Assembly (NCBI GenBank): GCA_000433335.1
Contig: HF996726.1
Span: 1-17,522, forward strand
From: Clostridium sp. CAG:1219
GTDB lineage: Bacteria > Bacillota > Clostridia > TANB77 > CAG-465
DNA length: 17,522 bases
Direction: 5' to 3'
Part shown: positions 6,793 through 12,045 of the stretch, piece after piece
How positions within the stretch are numbered: the first letter of the stretch is position 1
How the letters are laid out: every line of letters begins with the position of its first letter
Notes under the pieces: generated by a model
The model's database searches: none
What the model saw: the letters and a program-made list of their open reading frames with translations, nothing else
Told to the model about the DNA's origin: nothing
Position numbers and translations under genes: made by a program

Positions 6793-7866
6793 TTAAAGAC
6801 CACCATTTGCCTTTAATCTATCTCTTATATTTCTTACAGTAGTACTATAACTTCTATGCAAAATACCTTGGCTAAAACATGTTTGATAATAAACTCCATC
6901 TCCCATATTATAAGCATTTAATGCATAAACCTCTATATCTTCTGGAGATGAAACTCTTGCACGTGCAGCACTAAAATAATGTGATAACAAATATGCTCCG
7001 GCTGTCATATTATCATAAGGATCAAAAAAGTCACTTACTCCCAATTTTGCTCTTAAATTAGCATGGTTTGAAACATGAATTTGGCAAAGTCCATAAGAAT
7101 TTCCACCGCCTAAAGCATTTACATTATATCCACTTTCTTTATACATAATTGCTAAGAATAATTCATATTCTATTCCATACTGCATACACAAACTATATGC
7201 ATATTTTTGATTTTCAGCAGATAGGTTAATATTATAAAGTTTAAAGTTATCATCTAAGTAAATAGAATCAAGACTTTGAACAGCTGAGCTTCTAGACACA
7301 CTATTTACAATTTTAGTTCCTACTTCTATAACTTCTTTTTGTGGTTCTTGATTAATATTTGAAGAAAGTTCCGCTCTATATATTTCCTTATCTCCTGAAT
7401 ACTTGATAAGATACTTTATTACTTTTTCTCCATTAGTTCCTTCTTGAATAACAGTCTTAAGTCCTCTATTGATAAGAGCGGTTTCACTTTTTTCTGTTTC
7501 ATATGGTATTATTTCTGTTACTTCTTCAACTTTTGCTGTGATTTTTTGTATATTGTCTTTCATACTTTGTAAATCTATTTTAGCACTTTCAGTTTTAGAA
7601 GTAATATCAATATTCATTCCATTTTCAATTTTAGATTCTACAGATGGAGAAATATTTGAGTCGTCTTCTACATATATCTTATTTTGTATTAAAAAACTAT
7701 CAACAGAATCTGCAAGTGTAATTACAGTCTGATTTGTTCCATAATAATTTAGTGAAATTGTTTTAACTTGTGTTGAAATTAGCATTATTCCAACTAAAGC
7801 AAGAAACAATATTAAAATTAATACTACAAGAGATTTTCTTAAAAAGTACAATTTATCTTGTTCCAT
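6793..7866 (-). CDS. Secreted or membrane-anchored wall hydrolase: DUF348 - G5 - SLT transglycosylase (RpfB/YabE-like)
   Basis: Predicted peptidoglycan lytic transglycosylase outside the membrane. From the ATG at 7866 (357 residues) there is an N-terminal membrane or signal segment (about 12-32), one DUF348-type domain (about 36-90), a linker, a G5 domain (about 112-186, running from KVEEVTEIIPYET to EVIEVGTKI) and a C-terminal SLT lysozyme-like domain (about 218-330). In that domain YKESGYN supplies the likely catalytic Glu244, with NSYGLCQIH (256-264) and ALNAYNMGDG (315-324) as further SLT motifs. Two in-frame ATGs at 7884 and 7881 lack a ribosome binding site. The ATG at 7866 has AAAGGA six bases upstream, so I chose it. 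A consensus promoter lies just upstream, and rsmA follows after a hairpin. Classical YabE ends in a 3D domain instead. Confidence 0.9.
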   Translation of the reverse strand: MEQDKLYFLRKSLVVLILILFLALVGIMLISTQVKTISLNYYGTNQTVITLADSVDSFLIQNKIYVEDDSNISPSVESKIENGMNIDITSKTESAKIDLQSMKDNIQKITAKVEEVTEIIPYETEKSETALINRGLKTVIQEGTNGEKVIKYLIKYSGDKEIYRAELSSNINQEPQKEVIEVGTKIVNSVSRSSAVQSLDSIYLDDNFKLYNINLSAENQKYAYSLCMQYGIEYELFLAIMYKESGYNVNALGGGNSYGLCQIHVSNHANLRAKLGVSDFFDPYDNMTAGAYLLSHYFSAARARVSSPEDIEVYALNAYNMGDGVYYQTCFSQGILHRSYSTTVRNIRDRLKANGGL

Positions 7867-7899
7867 AACATTTCCTTTCATCATTTATAAGTATAAAAT

Positions 7900-7928
7900 A
7901 TTATACCATTTTTAAAAAGTATTGTCAA
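7900..7928 (-). promoter_or_regulatory. Full-consensus sigma-A promoter of the wall hydrolase gene
   Basis: Minus strand: TTGACA (7928-7923), 17-base spacer, TATAAT (7905-7900), with TGG just before the -10. All twelve hexamer bases match consensus. The predicted start near 7893 leaves a leader of about 27 bases to the ATG at 7866. Confidence 0.93.
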
Positions 7929-7951
7929 ATTTCAATTGATTGTTTTTAAAA

Positions 7952-8707
7952 TTATTCCATTTTTTTATATTGCATTTTATAAGTTAGTTTTAAAATAATT
8001 CTTGATGGAAGTATTTTACTAAAAACACTTAGTAGCTTAATTTTGAAATTTGGAATTATAATCATCGATTTATTTTTATTAATATTTTTTATTGCATAAC
8101 TTGCAATAAATTCTGCTGTATCTTCCTTTGCACTTGCTCTGACATTTGCAATTTTATTAAACTCTGTTTTTACAGGTCCTGGACATAATAAGGAAATTTT
8201 TACATTAGATTTTTTCTGTCTTAATTCTTCCATAACTCCTCTAGTAAAACTACATACATAAGCTTTAGTAGCATAATATGTTGCAAAAAGAGGGCCACCT
8301 GGCATAAGGCCGCCAATTGAAGCAACATTTAAAATATATCCTCTATTTTCACGTTCCATATCACAAAGGAACAACTTGGTTAAAATATGTACAGTCTGGA
8401 CGTTAACTTCAATCATTTCAATTTCTTTTTGAAGTTCAGTCTTTGTAAATTCTCCTACAATACCAAATCCTGCATTGTTTACTAATATATCTATTTTATA
8501 TTCGCTACAAATTTCGTGTAATTTATAACAGTTCTCTTTTTTTGACAAATCTAGTGTAATTATCTTACATTTATCAGAAATTTCTCTTAACTTATTTAGC
8601 TTATCCTCTCTTCTTGCAACAGCTATTACATAATCTCCTCTTTGTAGAAATTTTTCTGACATTTCATATCCTATTCCAGAAGAAGCTCCCGTTATTAAAA
8701 TATTCAT
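7952..8707 (-). CDS. Short-chain dehydrogenase/reductase (SDR), classical type
   Basis: NAD(P)-dependent oxidoreductase of the classical SDR superfamily, 251 residues, cytoplasmic or membrane-associated. The Rossmann cofactor motif TGASSGIG is at 6-13, and RR at 32-33 after the second strand suggests NADP preference. Also visible are NNAGFG (77-82), catalytic Ser130 in NVASIGG, and Tyr144/Lys148 in the YxxxK pair of TYYATKAY. The C-terminus is basic and hydrophobic (IKLLSVFSKILPSRIILKL), as in SDRs resembling YqjQ/DltE-type proteins. The substrate cannot be assigned. An in-frame start at 8797 would run through the neighbour's terminator and lacks homology, so the ATG at 8707 is used. It has GGTGAT at 8711-8716. 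No terminator was found after the stop, so transcripts may read into the wall hydrolase gene. Confidence 0.92.
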   Translation of the reverse strand: MNILITGASSGIGYEMSEKFLQRGDYVIAVARREDKLNKLREISDKCKIITLDLSKKENCYKLHEICSEYKIDILVNNAGFGIVGEFTKTELQKEIEMIEVNVQTVHILTKLFLCDMERENRGYILNVASIGGLMPGGPLFATYYATKAYVCSFTRGVMEELRQKKSNVKISLLCPGPVKTEFNKIANVRASAKEDTAEFIASYAIKNINKNKSMIIIPNFKIKLLSVFSKILPSRIILKLTYKMQYKKME

Positions 8708-8722
8708 TTTATCACCAATACG

Positions 8723-8751
8723 ATTATACCATACAAAACAAAAAAAGAAAA
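8723..8751 (-). promoter_or_regulatory. Extended -10 promoter of the SDR gene
   Basis: Minus strand TATGGTATAAT, with -10 TATAAT at 8728-8723 and TRTG just upstream. The -35 position (8751-8746, TTTTCT) is poor and lies in the T tract of the upstream terminator. Transcription should start near 8716, inside the GGTGAT ribosome binding site. Confidence 0.68.
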
Positions 8752-8780
8752 TTGGCACACGAGCAATACGTGTACCAATT
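8741..8780 (-). terminator. Intrinsic terminator of the unknown gene 8788-9234
   Basis: A 12-bp stem (8750-8761 with 8769-8780, one G-U pair when read as minus-strand RNA), a 7-base loop, then TTTCTTTTTT on the minus strand. It begins 7 bases after the stop codon. Confidence 0.87.
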
Positions 8781-8787
8781 CTTAATT

Positions 8788-9234
8788 TTACCCCCATTTA
8801 TCATAGAGGGCTTTTTGTGCCAAACTAGATGCGCTAGCAATCCTCCAGCCTCTATAAACAACGTTCCTATCACTGATATTATAGTAAAGGCAATATTTAC
8901 TAATATCCTCGTTGCTCATAGATTTATAGCGATCAAATTTGGCGGCAATATCAAAGGCCACACTAAACAATCTTACCTTTGACATCTTTGGCGTAGCAAA
9001 CAACTTGTCTACAATCCTTCTTTTCTTTATTACACAGAGAGTCTCCATGTAAAGAAATACTCCTACTCCAATGCTTACTCCCCGCGAATAAGGTTTCTGC
9101 ATCTCCTCGGTAGTTTGAAGGATATACTCATCCATTGAGGTAACTTTTTCCGAAAGTAAATCTTCACAAAAAGCTTTCCCAACCTCAAGTTTACGCCTGT
9201 ACCAAGCGTTTGAGCCATAATTTGCATTTGCCAT
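8788..9234 (-). CDS. Unrecognised 148-residue protein, compositionally atypical
   Basis: I do not recognise this protein. It begins MANANYGSNAWYRRKLEVGK, has no signal peptide, and has one moderately hydrophobic stretch around 54-68 that is weak for a membrane helix. It is rich in Lys/Arg and aromatic residues, ends in ALYDKWG, and looks like a small, mostly helical cytoplasmic protein. It is very likely a real gene: consensus promoter at 9269-9297, AGGGAG about ten bases before the ATG, and a dedicated terminator right after the stop. Composition is unusual: I counted 161 G+C in the 420 bases 8821-9240 (38%), against 13 of 60 (22%) in one sampled line of lemA. CGT, CGG and CGC arginine codons, rare around it, occur here. 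Both suggest acquisition by transfer. A DNA-binding role is possible but unsupported. Confidence 0.75.
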   Translation of the reverse strand: MANANYGSNAWYRRKLEVGKAFCEDLLSEKVTSMDEYILQTTEEMQKPYSRGVSIGVGVFLYMETLCVIKKRRIVDKLFATPKMSKVRLFSVAFDIAAKFDRYKSMSNEDISKYCLYYNISDRNVVYRGWRIASASSLAQKALYDKWG

Positions 9235-9268
9235 TTATTTTTACTCCCTATAAAAATTTTTCTATTAC

Positions 9269-9297
9269 ATTATAGCTCATTTTTTAAATTTTGTCAA
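9269..9297 (-). promoter_or_regulatory. Full-consensus sigma-A promoter of the unknown gene 8788-9234
   Basis: Minus strand: TTGACA (9297-9292), 17-base spacer, TATAAT (9274-9269). All twelve bases match consensus. It is divergent from the lemA promoter, with about 15 bases between the two -35 boxes. Confidence 0.93.
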
Positions 9298-9312
9298 TTT
9301 TTGCATATTCTG

Positions 9313-9341
9313 TTGATTTTACAAATTCCTAGTGATAGAAT
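9313..9341 (+). promoter_or_regulatory. Promoter of lemA
   Basis: TTGATT (9313-9318), 17-base spacer, TAGAAT (9336-9341) preceded by TGA, an extended -10. The predicted start near 9348 lies just upstream of GAGAGG (9351-9356). Confidence 0.7.
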
Positions 9342-9350
9342 ATTTACGTT

Positions 9351-9356
9351 GAGAGG
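9351..9356 (+). promoter_or_regulatory. lemA ribosome binding site, favouring GTG over the upstream ATG
   Basis: GAGAGG directly abuts the ATG at 9357, which is too close to serve it. The in-frame GTG at 9366 is nine bases downstream, a normal spacing. Confidence 0.7.
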
Positions 9357-9365
9357 ATGATATTT

Positions 9366-9905
9366 GTGATATTTTTAATAATAGCTGTACTTTTAATTCT
9401 TTTAATTATTTTTGTAATGATTGGTATGTATAATAATTTAGTGGCTCTTAATTTAAAATTAGATAATTCATGGTCATTAATAGAAACAAATAGCAAGAAA
9501 ATATTTGATACGATTCCAAATCTAGTAAAGTGTGTAAAAAACAATACTAAATATGAAAATGATACTATAGAGGAAATATTAAATTCAAAAGCTATGTTTG
9601 AAAAATCTCAAAATACAACTGAAAAAATAAATTCAATCATGGAATTAACCAAAAATTTAGAAATTCTTTTTACAATTTCAGAAGCTTATCCAGAGTTAGA
9701 AGAAAATAAAGAGTTTTTAGAATTCAAATCAAATTTTTCAAAATTTGAAAATGAATTATCAAACTTAAAAAAGGAATATAACAATTCGGTTTTAGCATAC
9801 AATACTTCAATTAAATCTTTTCCTACAGAAATTGTTGCAAAGATTTTTAAATTCTACGAAAAAACTTTTTTTGAGGGAAATACCCAAGTTGAAAAAGAAA
9901 TATAA
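9366..9905 (+). CDS. LemA family membrane protein
   Basis: LemA family protein of unknown molecular function, anchored by an N-terminal membrane helix (about residues 2-20 from GTG 9366) with a soluble helical domain outside. The family pattern is recognisable: GMYNNLVALNLKLDNSW after the helix, then DTIPNLVKCVKN (the family's DLIPNLV region), and near the C-terminus SFPTEIVAKIFKF followed by FFEG. The 179-residue length is normal. The sequence between these points is more diverged and Asn/Lys/Glu-rich than usual. The start is probably GTG at 9366 for spacing reasons; an ATG at 9357 would add three residues. LemA genes often sit beside a TPM-domain or HtpX gene. Here it has its own promoter and terminator and neither partner is in view. 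Confidence 0.88.
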   Translation: MIFLIIAVLLILLIIFVMIGMYNNLVALNLKLDNSWSLIETNSKKIFDTIPNLVKCVKNNTKYENDTIEEILNSKAMFEKSQNTTEKINSIMELTKNLEILFTISEAYPELEENKEFLEFKSNFSKFENELSNLKKEYNNSVLAYNTSIKSFPTEIVAKIFKFYEKTFFEGNTQVEKEI

Positions 9906-9908
9906 ATT

Positions 9909-9933
9909 AAAGATAACTTTTGTTATCTTTTTT
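9909..9933 (+). terminator. Intrinsic terminator of lemA
   Basis: A 9-bp stem AAAGATAAC / GTTATCTTT (9909-9917 with 9922-9930), TTTT loop, then TTT. It begins a few bases after the lemA stop. Confidence 0.8.
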
Positions 9934-9934
9934 C

Positions 9935-9963
9935 TTAACTTTTTTAACCAAATATGCTATAAT
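9935..9963 (+). promoter_or_regulatory. Promoter of the unknown gene 9985-10572
   Basis: TTAACT (9935-9940), 17-base spacer, TATGC plus TATAAT (9958-9963), an extended -10. It directly follows the lemA terminator. The predicted start near 9970 lies just before GAGGTG. Confidence 0.72.
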
Positions 9964-9984
9964 CTTTTAATCGAGGTGTAACTT

Positions 9985-10572
9985 TTGAGAAAACTATATA
10001 TTTACGTAAAGAAAGAAAAATATGAAGACTATTTAAAATATGGAATTAAGCTATCACAGTTTTCTGATATAATAGTAAACTTGGATACAGGCCTAAAAAA
10101 TGGCATAAAAGCATACCTTGCTCCAAGGGATTCGGAGCTTTATAATGATGCTTCGTACTGTTGTTTAAAAATAACACCAGATAATTTGAAAATATTTGTT
10201 TTAGATACAAGTCTAAAGGATAGTTCACTAAAAAAGAAACATATATGCAAACTTTCAGAATACGAATATGGCTCATATGAACTTCCAATCGCTGTAATTT
10301 TCTCTAGTATCTTGCCGGAAGGAATTTCACTTTATAATAAAATAATTGACAGTCCACTATTAATAGATAATTCAAAGGAATATTTTTATAATAAATCTGT
10401 CAATACTTTCCTTGAAAATGGGTACTTTTCAAACCGTGAACTTTATAAAGCTATGCTATTGCTTGGACAACAAAAGGGGATATTCGAAAAAATTTCAGAT
10501 GATAATAATGCAAAAATATTTCTTGATAAAAAAAGTAAAAAAACATACACTGACATAACAAAGTTCCAATAA
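9985..10572 (+). CDS. Unrecognised 195-residue soluble protein
   Basis: I cannot assign this protein. It starts at TTG with GAGGTG (9973-9978) six bases upstream, and no closer ATG is available. There is no signal peptide or membrane segment, so it is probably cytoplasmic. The N-terminus (MRKLYIYVKKEKYEDYLKYG, then IKLSQFSDI) alternates beta-like and helical stretches. A middle segment NGIKAYLAPRDSELY is followed by two beta-like strands ending CCLKI and LKIFVLDTS, and the last third is helical and Lys-rich. The pattern of a strand, a 'YLKYGIKLS' helix turn and further strands loosely recalls ADP-ribosyltransferase-like folds, but no catalytic signature is evident and I give that little weight. 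It has its own promoter. The tRNA-Gln gene follows 68 bases after the stop. Confidence 0.8.
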   Translation: MRKLYIYVKKEKYEDYLKYGIKLSQFSDIIVNLDTGLKNGIKAYLAPRDSELYNDASYCCLKITPDNLKIFVLDTSLKDSSLKKKHICKLSEYEYGSYELPIAVIFSSILPEGISLYNKIIDSPLLIDNSKEYFYNKSVNTFLENGYFSNRELYKAMLLLGQQKGIFEKISDDNNAKIFLDKKSKKTYTDITKFQ

Positions 10573-10580
10573 CGATTCAC

Positions 10581-10609
10581 TTGACTTTTTTTCATCTCAG
10601 TGATACACT
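10581..10609 (+). promoter_or_regulatory. Promoter of tRNA-Gln
   Basis: TTGACT (10581-10586), 17-base spacer, TGA plus TACACT (10604-10609), an extended -10. The predicted start is near 10616, about 25 bases before the mature tRNA. Confidence 0.72.
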
Positions 10610-10614
10610 TATTT

Positions 10615-10633
10615 AAAACTACTATGTAGTTTT
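10615..10633 (+). other. Perfect hairpin in the tRNA-Gln leader
   Basis: AAAACTAC-TAT-GTAGTTTT is an 8-bp stem with a 3-base loop. It fills nearly all of the predicted pre-tRNA 5' leader, ending seven bases before the mature 5' end. No T run follows, so it does not look like a terminator. Confidence 0.55.
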
Positions 10634-10640
10634 AGTGTTT

Positions 10641-10715
10641 TGGGGTATCGCCAAGTGGTAAGGCAATCGGCTCTGACCCGATCATTCGTAAGTTCGAATC
10701 TTACTACCCCAGCCA
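10641..10715 (+). tRNA. tRNA-Gln, anticodon CTG
   Basis: Full cloverleaf: acceptor TGGGGTA (10641-10647) pairs with TACCCCA (10705-10711), the D arm contains AAGTGGTAA, the anticodon stem ATCGG/CCGAT encloses loop CTCTGAC, and the T arm is GTAAG-TTCGAAT-CTTAC. The anticodon CTG reads CAG, so this is the minor glutamine isoacceptor in such an A/T-rich genome. The discriminator base is G (10712) and CCA (10713-10715) is encoded. The mature body without CCA is 72 bases. It stands alone, with its own promoter. The all-A/T inverted repeat after it (10715-10723 with 10734-10742) is too weak to call a terminator. Confidence 0.96.
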
Positions 10716-10786
10716 ATAATATAATATATAATATATATTATTAACTTAGTTTTACCTGATGATAATTACGGGTAATATTATGAATA

Positions 10787-10805
10787 AATGCGCATTAAGC
10801 ATTAA
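10787..10805 (+). repeat. Palindrome plus tandem 7-mer upstream of gene 10837-11589
   Basis: AATGCGCATT (10787-10796) is a perfect 10-base palindrome. It overlaps GCATTAA repeated twice (10792-10798 and 10799-10805). It lies 32 bases before a start codon, in a 121-base gap where I found no convincing promoter. A regulatory role is possible but unproven. Confidence 0.35.
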
Positions 10806-10836
10806 AGTTAAAATAATCGAGAGGTAATGTGATAAT

Positions 10837-11589
10837 ATGAAAAAAAATAATAATGGGTCTTTAAAATTAGTTTTAATTATTTGTTTTGCAACTTTTGTAG
10901 TCATTTTAGGAACTATTGGATATTTTGTTATATTTAACAAAAATACAGATAACAAGGCACAAAATATTAATGAAAGTACAATTAGTAAAACTGGATCTCG
11001 AATTTCCGAGGAAGAATTTAAAGAAATTGAGGATCAATACAGACAAAGTACTAATATAATGAGTATAGAGGATATTTCTGAAATGACTGAAACTATAGTA
11101 ATAGGACCTGTGAATAAAGGTAGTTTTTCTAGAAATGAAATTATTGAATTAATTGATCAATACGGAAACTTAAGAAAACTTCCAATTGTTGCTATTGATT
11201 CTTTTAGAGGAGCTATTGATGATACTGTTTCAGAAGGAACTAGTGCTTCAGTAGTACTTCCATCTATTAGTAAAGAAGATCTAATTTACAGTTCAATACT
11301 ATTCAAAAATCAAAACTACAATGGGATTGTAATATCTTTTTTTTATGATAATTCAGATTATAATAAAATCGAAGAATATTTTCAAGGAAAAGACAGAATT
11401 GATATAACAATAAATGGTAATAGTGAAAGTGCAGATATAATATCTTATCGTGAAGAGACTTATGCTAGTAGTGCTGATGTTTGGTTATATTTAATATTGG
11501 ACAGTGACAACAAATATTCAAAAAATGACGAGGTTAAAATAAACGATTTAAATACAAAAAACTGCAGCATATCTGATTTATTACAATAA
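10837..11589 (+). CDS. Unrecognised 250-residue protein with a single N-terminal membrane anchor
   Basis: I do not recognise a family. The N-terminus MKKNNNGSLK is basic and cytoplasmic, followed by one strong membrane helix (about 10-33). There is no lipobox cysteine and no clear cleavage site, so it is probably an anchored protein with about 215 residues outside the cell. That outer part is acidic, Ser/Asn/Ile-rich, and contains a possible folded domain from about residue 80 (IVIGPVNKGSFSRNEIIELI) to the end. A later part has alternating strands (IDITINGNS, SADVWLYLILDSDN). The ATG at 10837 has GAGAGG at 10819-10824, a longish 12-base spacing. The gene is closed by a terminator at 11615 and lies between tRNA-Gln and the DUF898-type gene. 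A role at the cell surface is inferred from topology only. Confidence 0.8.
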   Translation: MKKNNNGSLKLVLIICFATFVVILGTIGYFVIFNKNTDNKAQNINESTISKTGSRISEEEFKEIEDQYRQSTNIMSIEDISEMTETIVIGPVNKGSFSRNEIIELIDQYGNLRKLPIVAIDSFRGAIDDTVSEGTSASVVLPSISKEDLIYSSILFKNQNYNGIVISFFYDNSDYNKIEEYFQGKDRIDITINGNSESADIISYREETYASSADVWLYLILDSDNKYSKNDEVKINDLNTKNCSISDLLQ

Positions 11590-11614
11590 TTGAATATATA
11601 CTTTAATTTTTTAT

Positions 11615-11646
11615 AAAACCAATTGAAAAATTGGTTTTTATTTTAC
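11615..11646 (+). terminator. Intrinsic terminator of gene 10837-11589
   Basis: A 10-bp stem AAAACCAATT / AATTGGTTTT (11615-11624 with 11629-11638), GAAA loop, then a T-rich run. It lies 26 bases after the stop codon. Confidence 0.85.
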
Positions 11647-11663
11647 TATTTGTAAATTTATGT

Positions 11664-11669
11664 TATAAT
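11664..11669 (+). promoter_or_regulatory. Extended -10 element of the DUF898-type gene
   Basis: TTATGTTATAAT: TATAAT at 11664-11669 with TRTGN upstream. The -35 position (11641-11646) falls in the T run of the preceding terminator and is poor. GGAGG for the gene is at 11686-11690. Confidence 0.65.
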
Positions 11670-11696
11670 TTATATATAATTTTATGGAGGTCTTTT

Positions 11697-12005
11697 ATGG
11701 AAAAAAATTCATACTTTGACGGAGGATTGCTTCAACTTATTGGTTGGAAAATACTCGGTATATTAATTACTGGTCTTACTCTTGGAATATGTTACCCTTT
11801 AGCTTTGTGTATGGTATATAACTGGGAAATAAAACACACTGTAGTAGACGGAAAAAGATTGTGCTTTGATGGATCAGCTCTTCAACTTTTTGGCAATTGG
11901 ATAAAATGGTTACTTCTTTGTATAATAACTCTTGGAATTTATGGATTCTGGTTACAAATAGCACTAAGAAAGTGGAAAGCAAAACACACACATTTTGCAG
12001 AATAA
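11697..12005 (+). CDS. Small DUF898 (YjgN-like) membrane protein made of two repeats
   Basis: Small integral membrane protein of 102 residues resembling the DUF898/YjgN family, whose function is unknown. It consists of two copies of one module, residues 7-48 and 57-98, at an exact offset of 50 residues with no gap needed. F7-D8-G9 matches F57-D58-G59, LQL at 12-14 matches 62-64, TLGI at 28-31 matches 78-81, and W-x-x-KHT at 43-48 matches 93-98. Each module holds a hydrophobic stretch (about 18-40 and 70-90) flanked by charged residues. The start is ATG at 11697 with GGAGG six bases upstream. An in-frame ATG at 11631 lies inside the previous gene's terminator and is rejected. The gene faces the HlyD-like gene across a shared terminator. 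Confidence 0.85.
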   Translation: MEKNSYFDGGLLQLIGWKILGILITGLTLGICYPLALCMVYNWEIKHTVVDGKRLCFDGSALQLFGNWIKWLLLCIITLGIYGFWLQIALRKWKAKHTHFAE

Positions 12006-12012
12006 AATATTA

Positions 12013-12042
12013 AAGTGGTTAATATTTGCATATTAACCACTT
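12013..12042. terminator. Bidirectional intrinsic terminator
   Basis: A 13-bp perfect stem (12013-12025 with 12030-12042) with a 4-base loop. T-rich tails follow on both strands. It ends the DUF898-type gene on the plus strand and the mutS-mutL-miaA-HlyD operon on the minus strand (the HlyD-like stop is at 12046). Confidence 0.9.
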
Positions 12043-12045
12043 ATT

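Noticed and set aside
8708..8797. Thirty-residue N-terminal extension of the SDR
   Set aside because: It would translate through the terminator of the neighbouring gene and upstream of the SDR promoter; the Rossmann fold starts at the ATG at 8707.
8614..8982. Plus-strand open frame spanning the SDR/unknown-gene junction
   Set aside because: It runs across a terminator and a promoter on the other strand, with no ribosome binding site and no motif.
10641..10742. tRNA-Gln as an integration site for a mobile element
   Set aside because: No integrase gene and no second copy of the tRNA 3' end was found within the window, although the nearby unknown genes made it worth checking.
10715..10742. A/T-only inverted repeat after tRNA-Gln as a terminator
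   Set aside because: A 9-bp stem of only A-T pairs with no T run would be too unstable; it may simply be low-complexity sequence.
11631..11696. Upstream ATG extension of the DUF898-type gene
   Set aside because: It starts within the preceding terminator and upstream of the -10 element; GGAGG fits the ATG at 11697.
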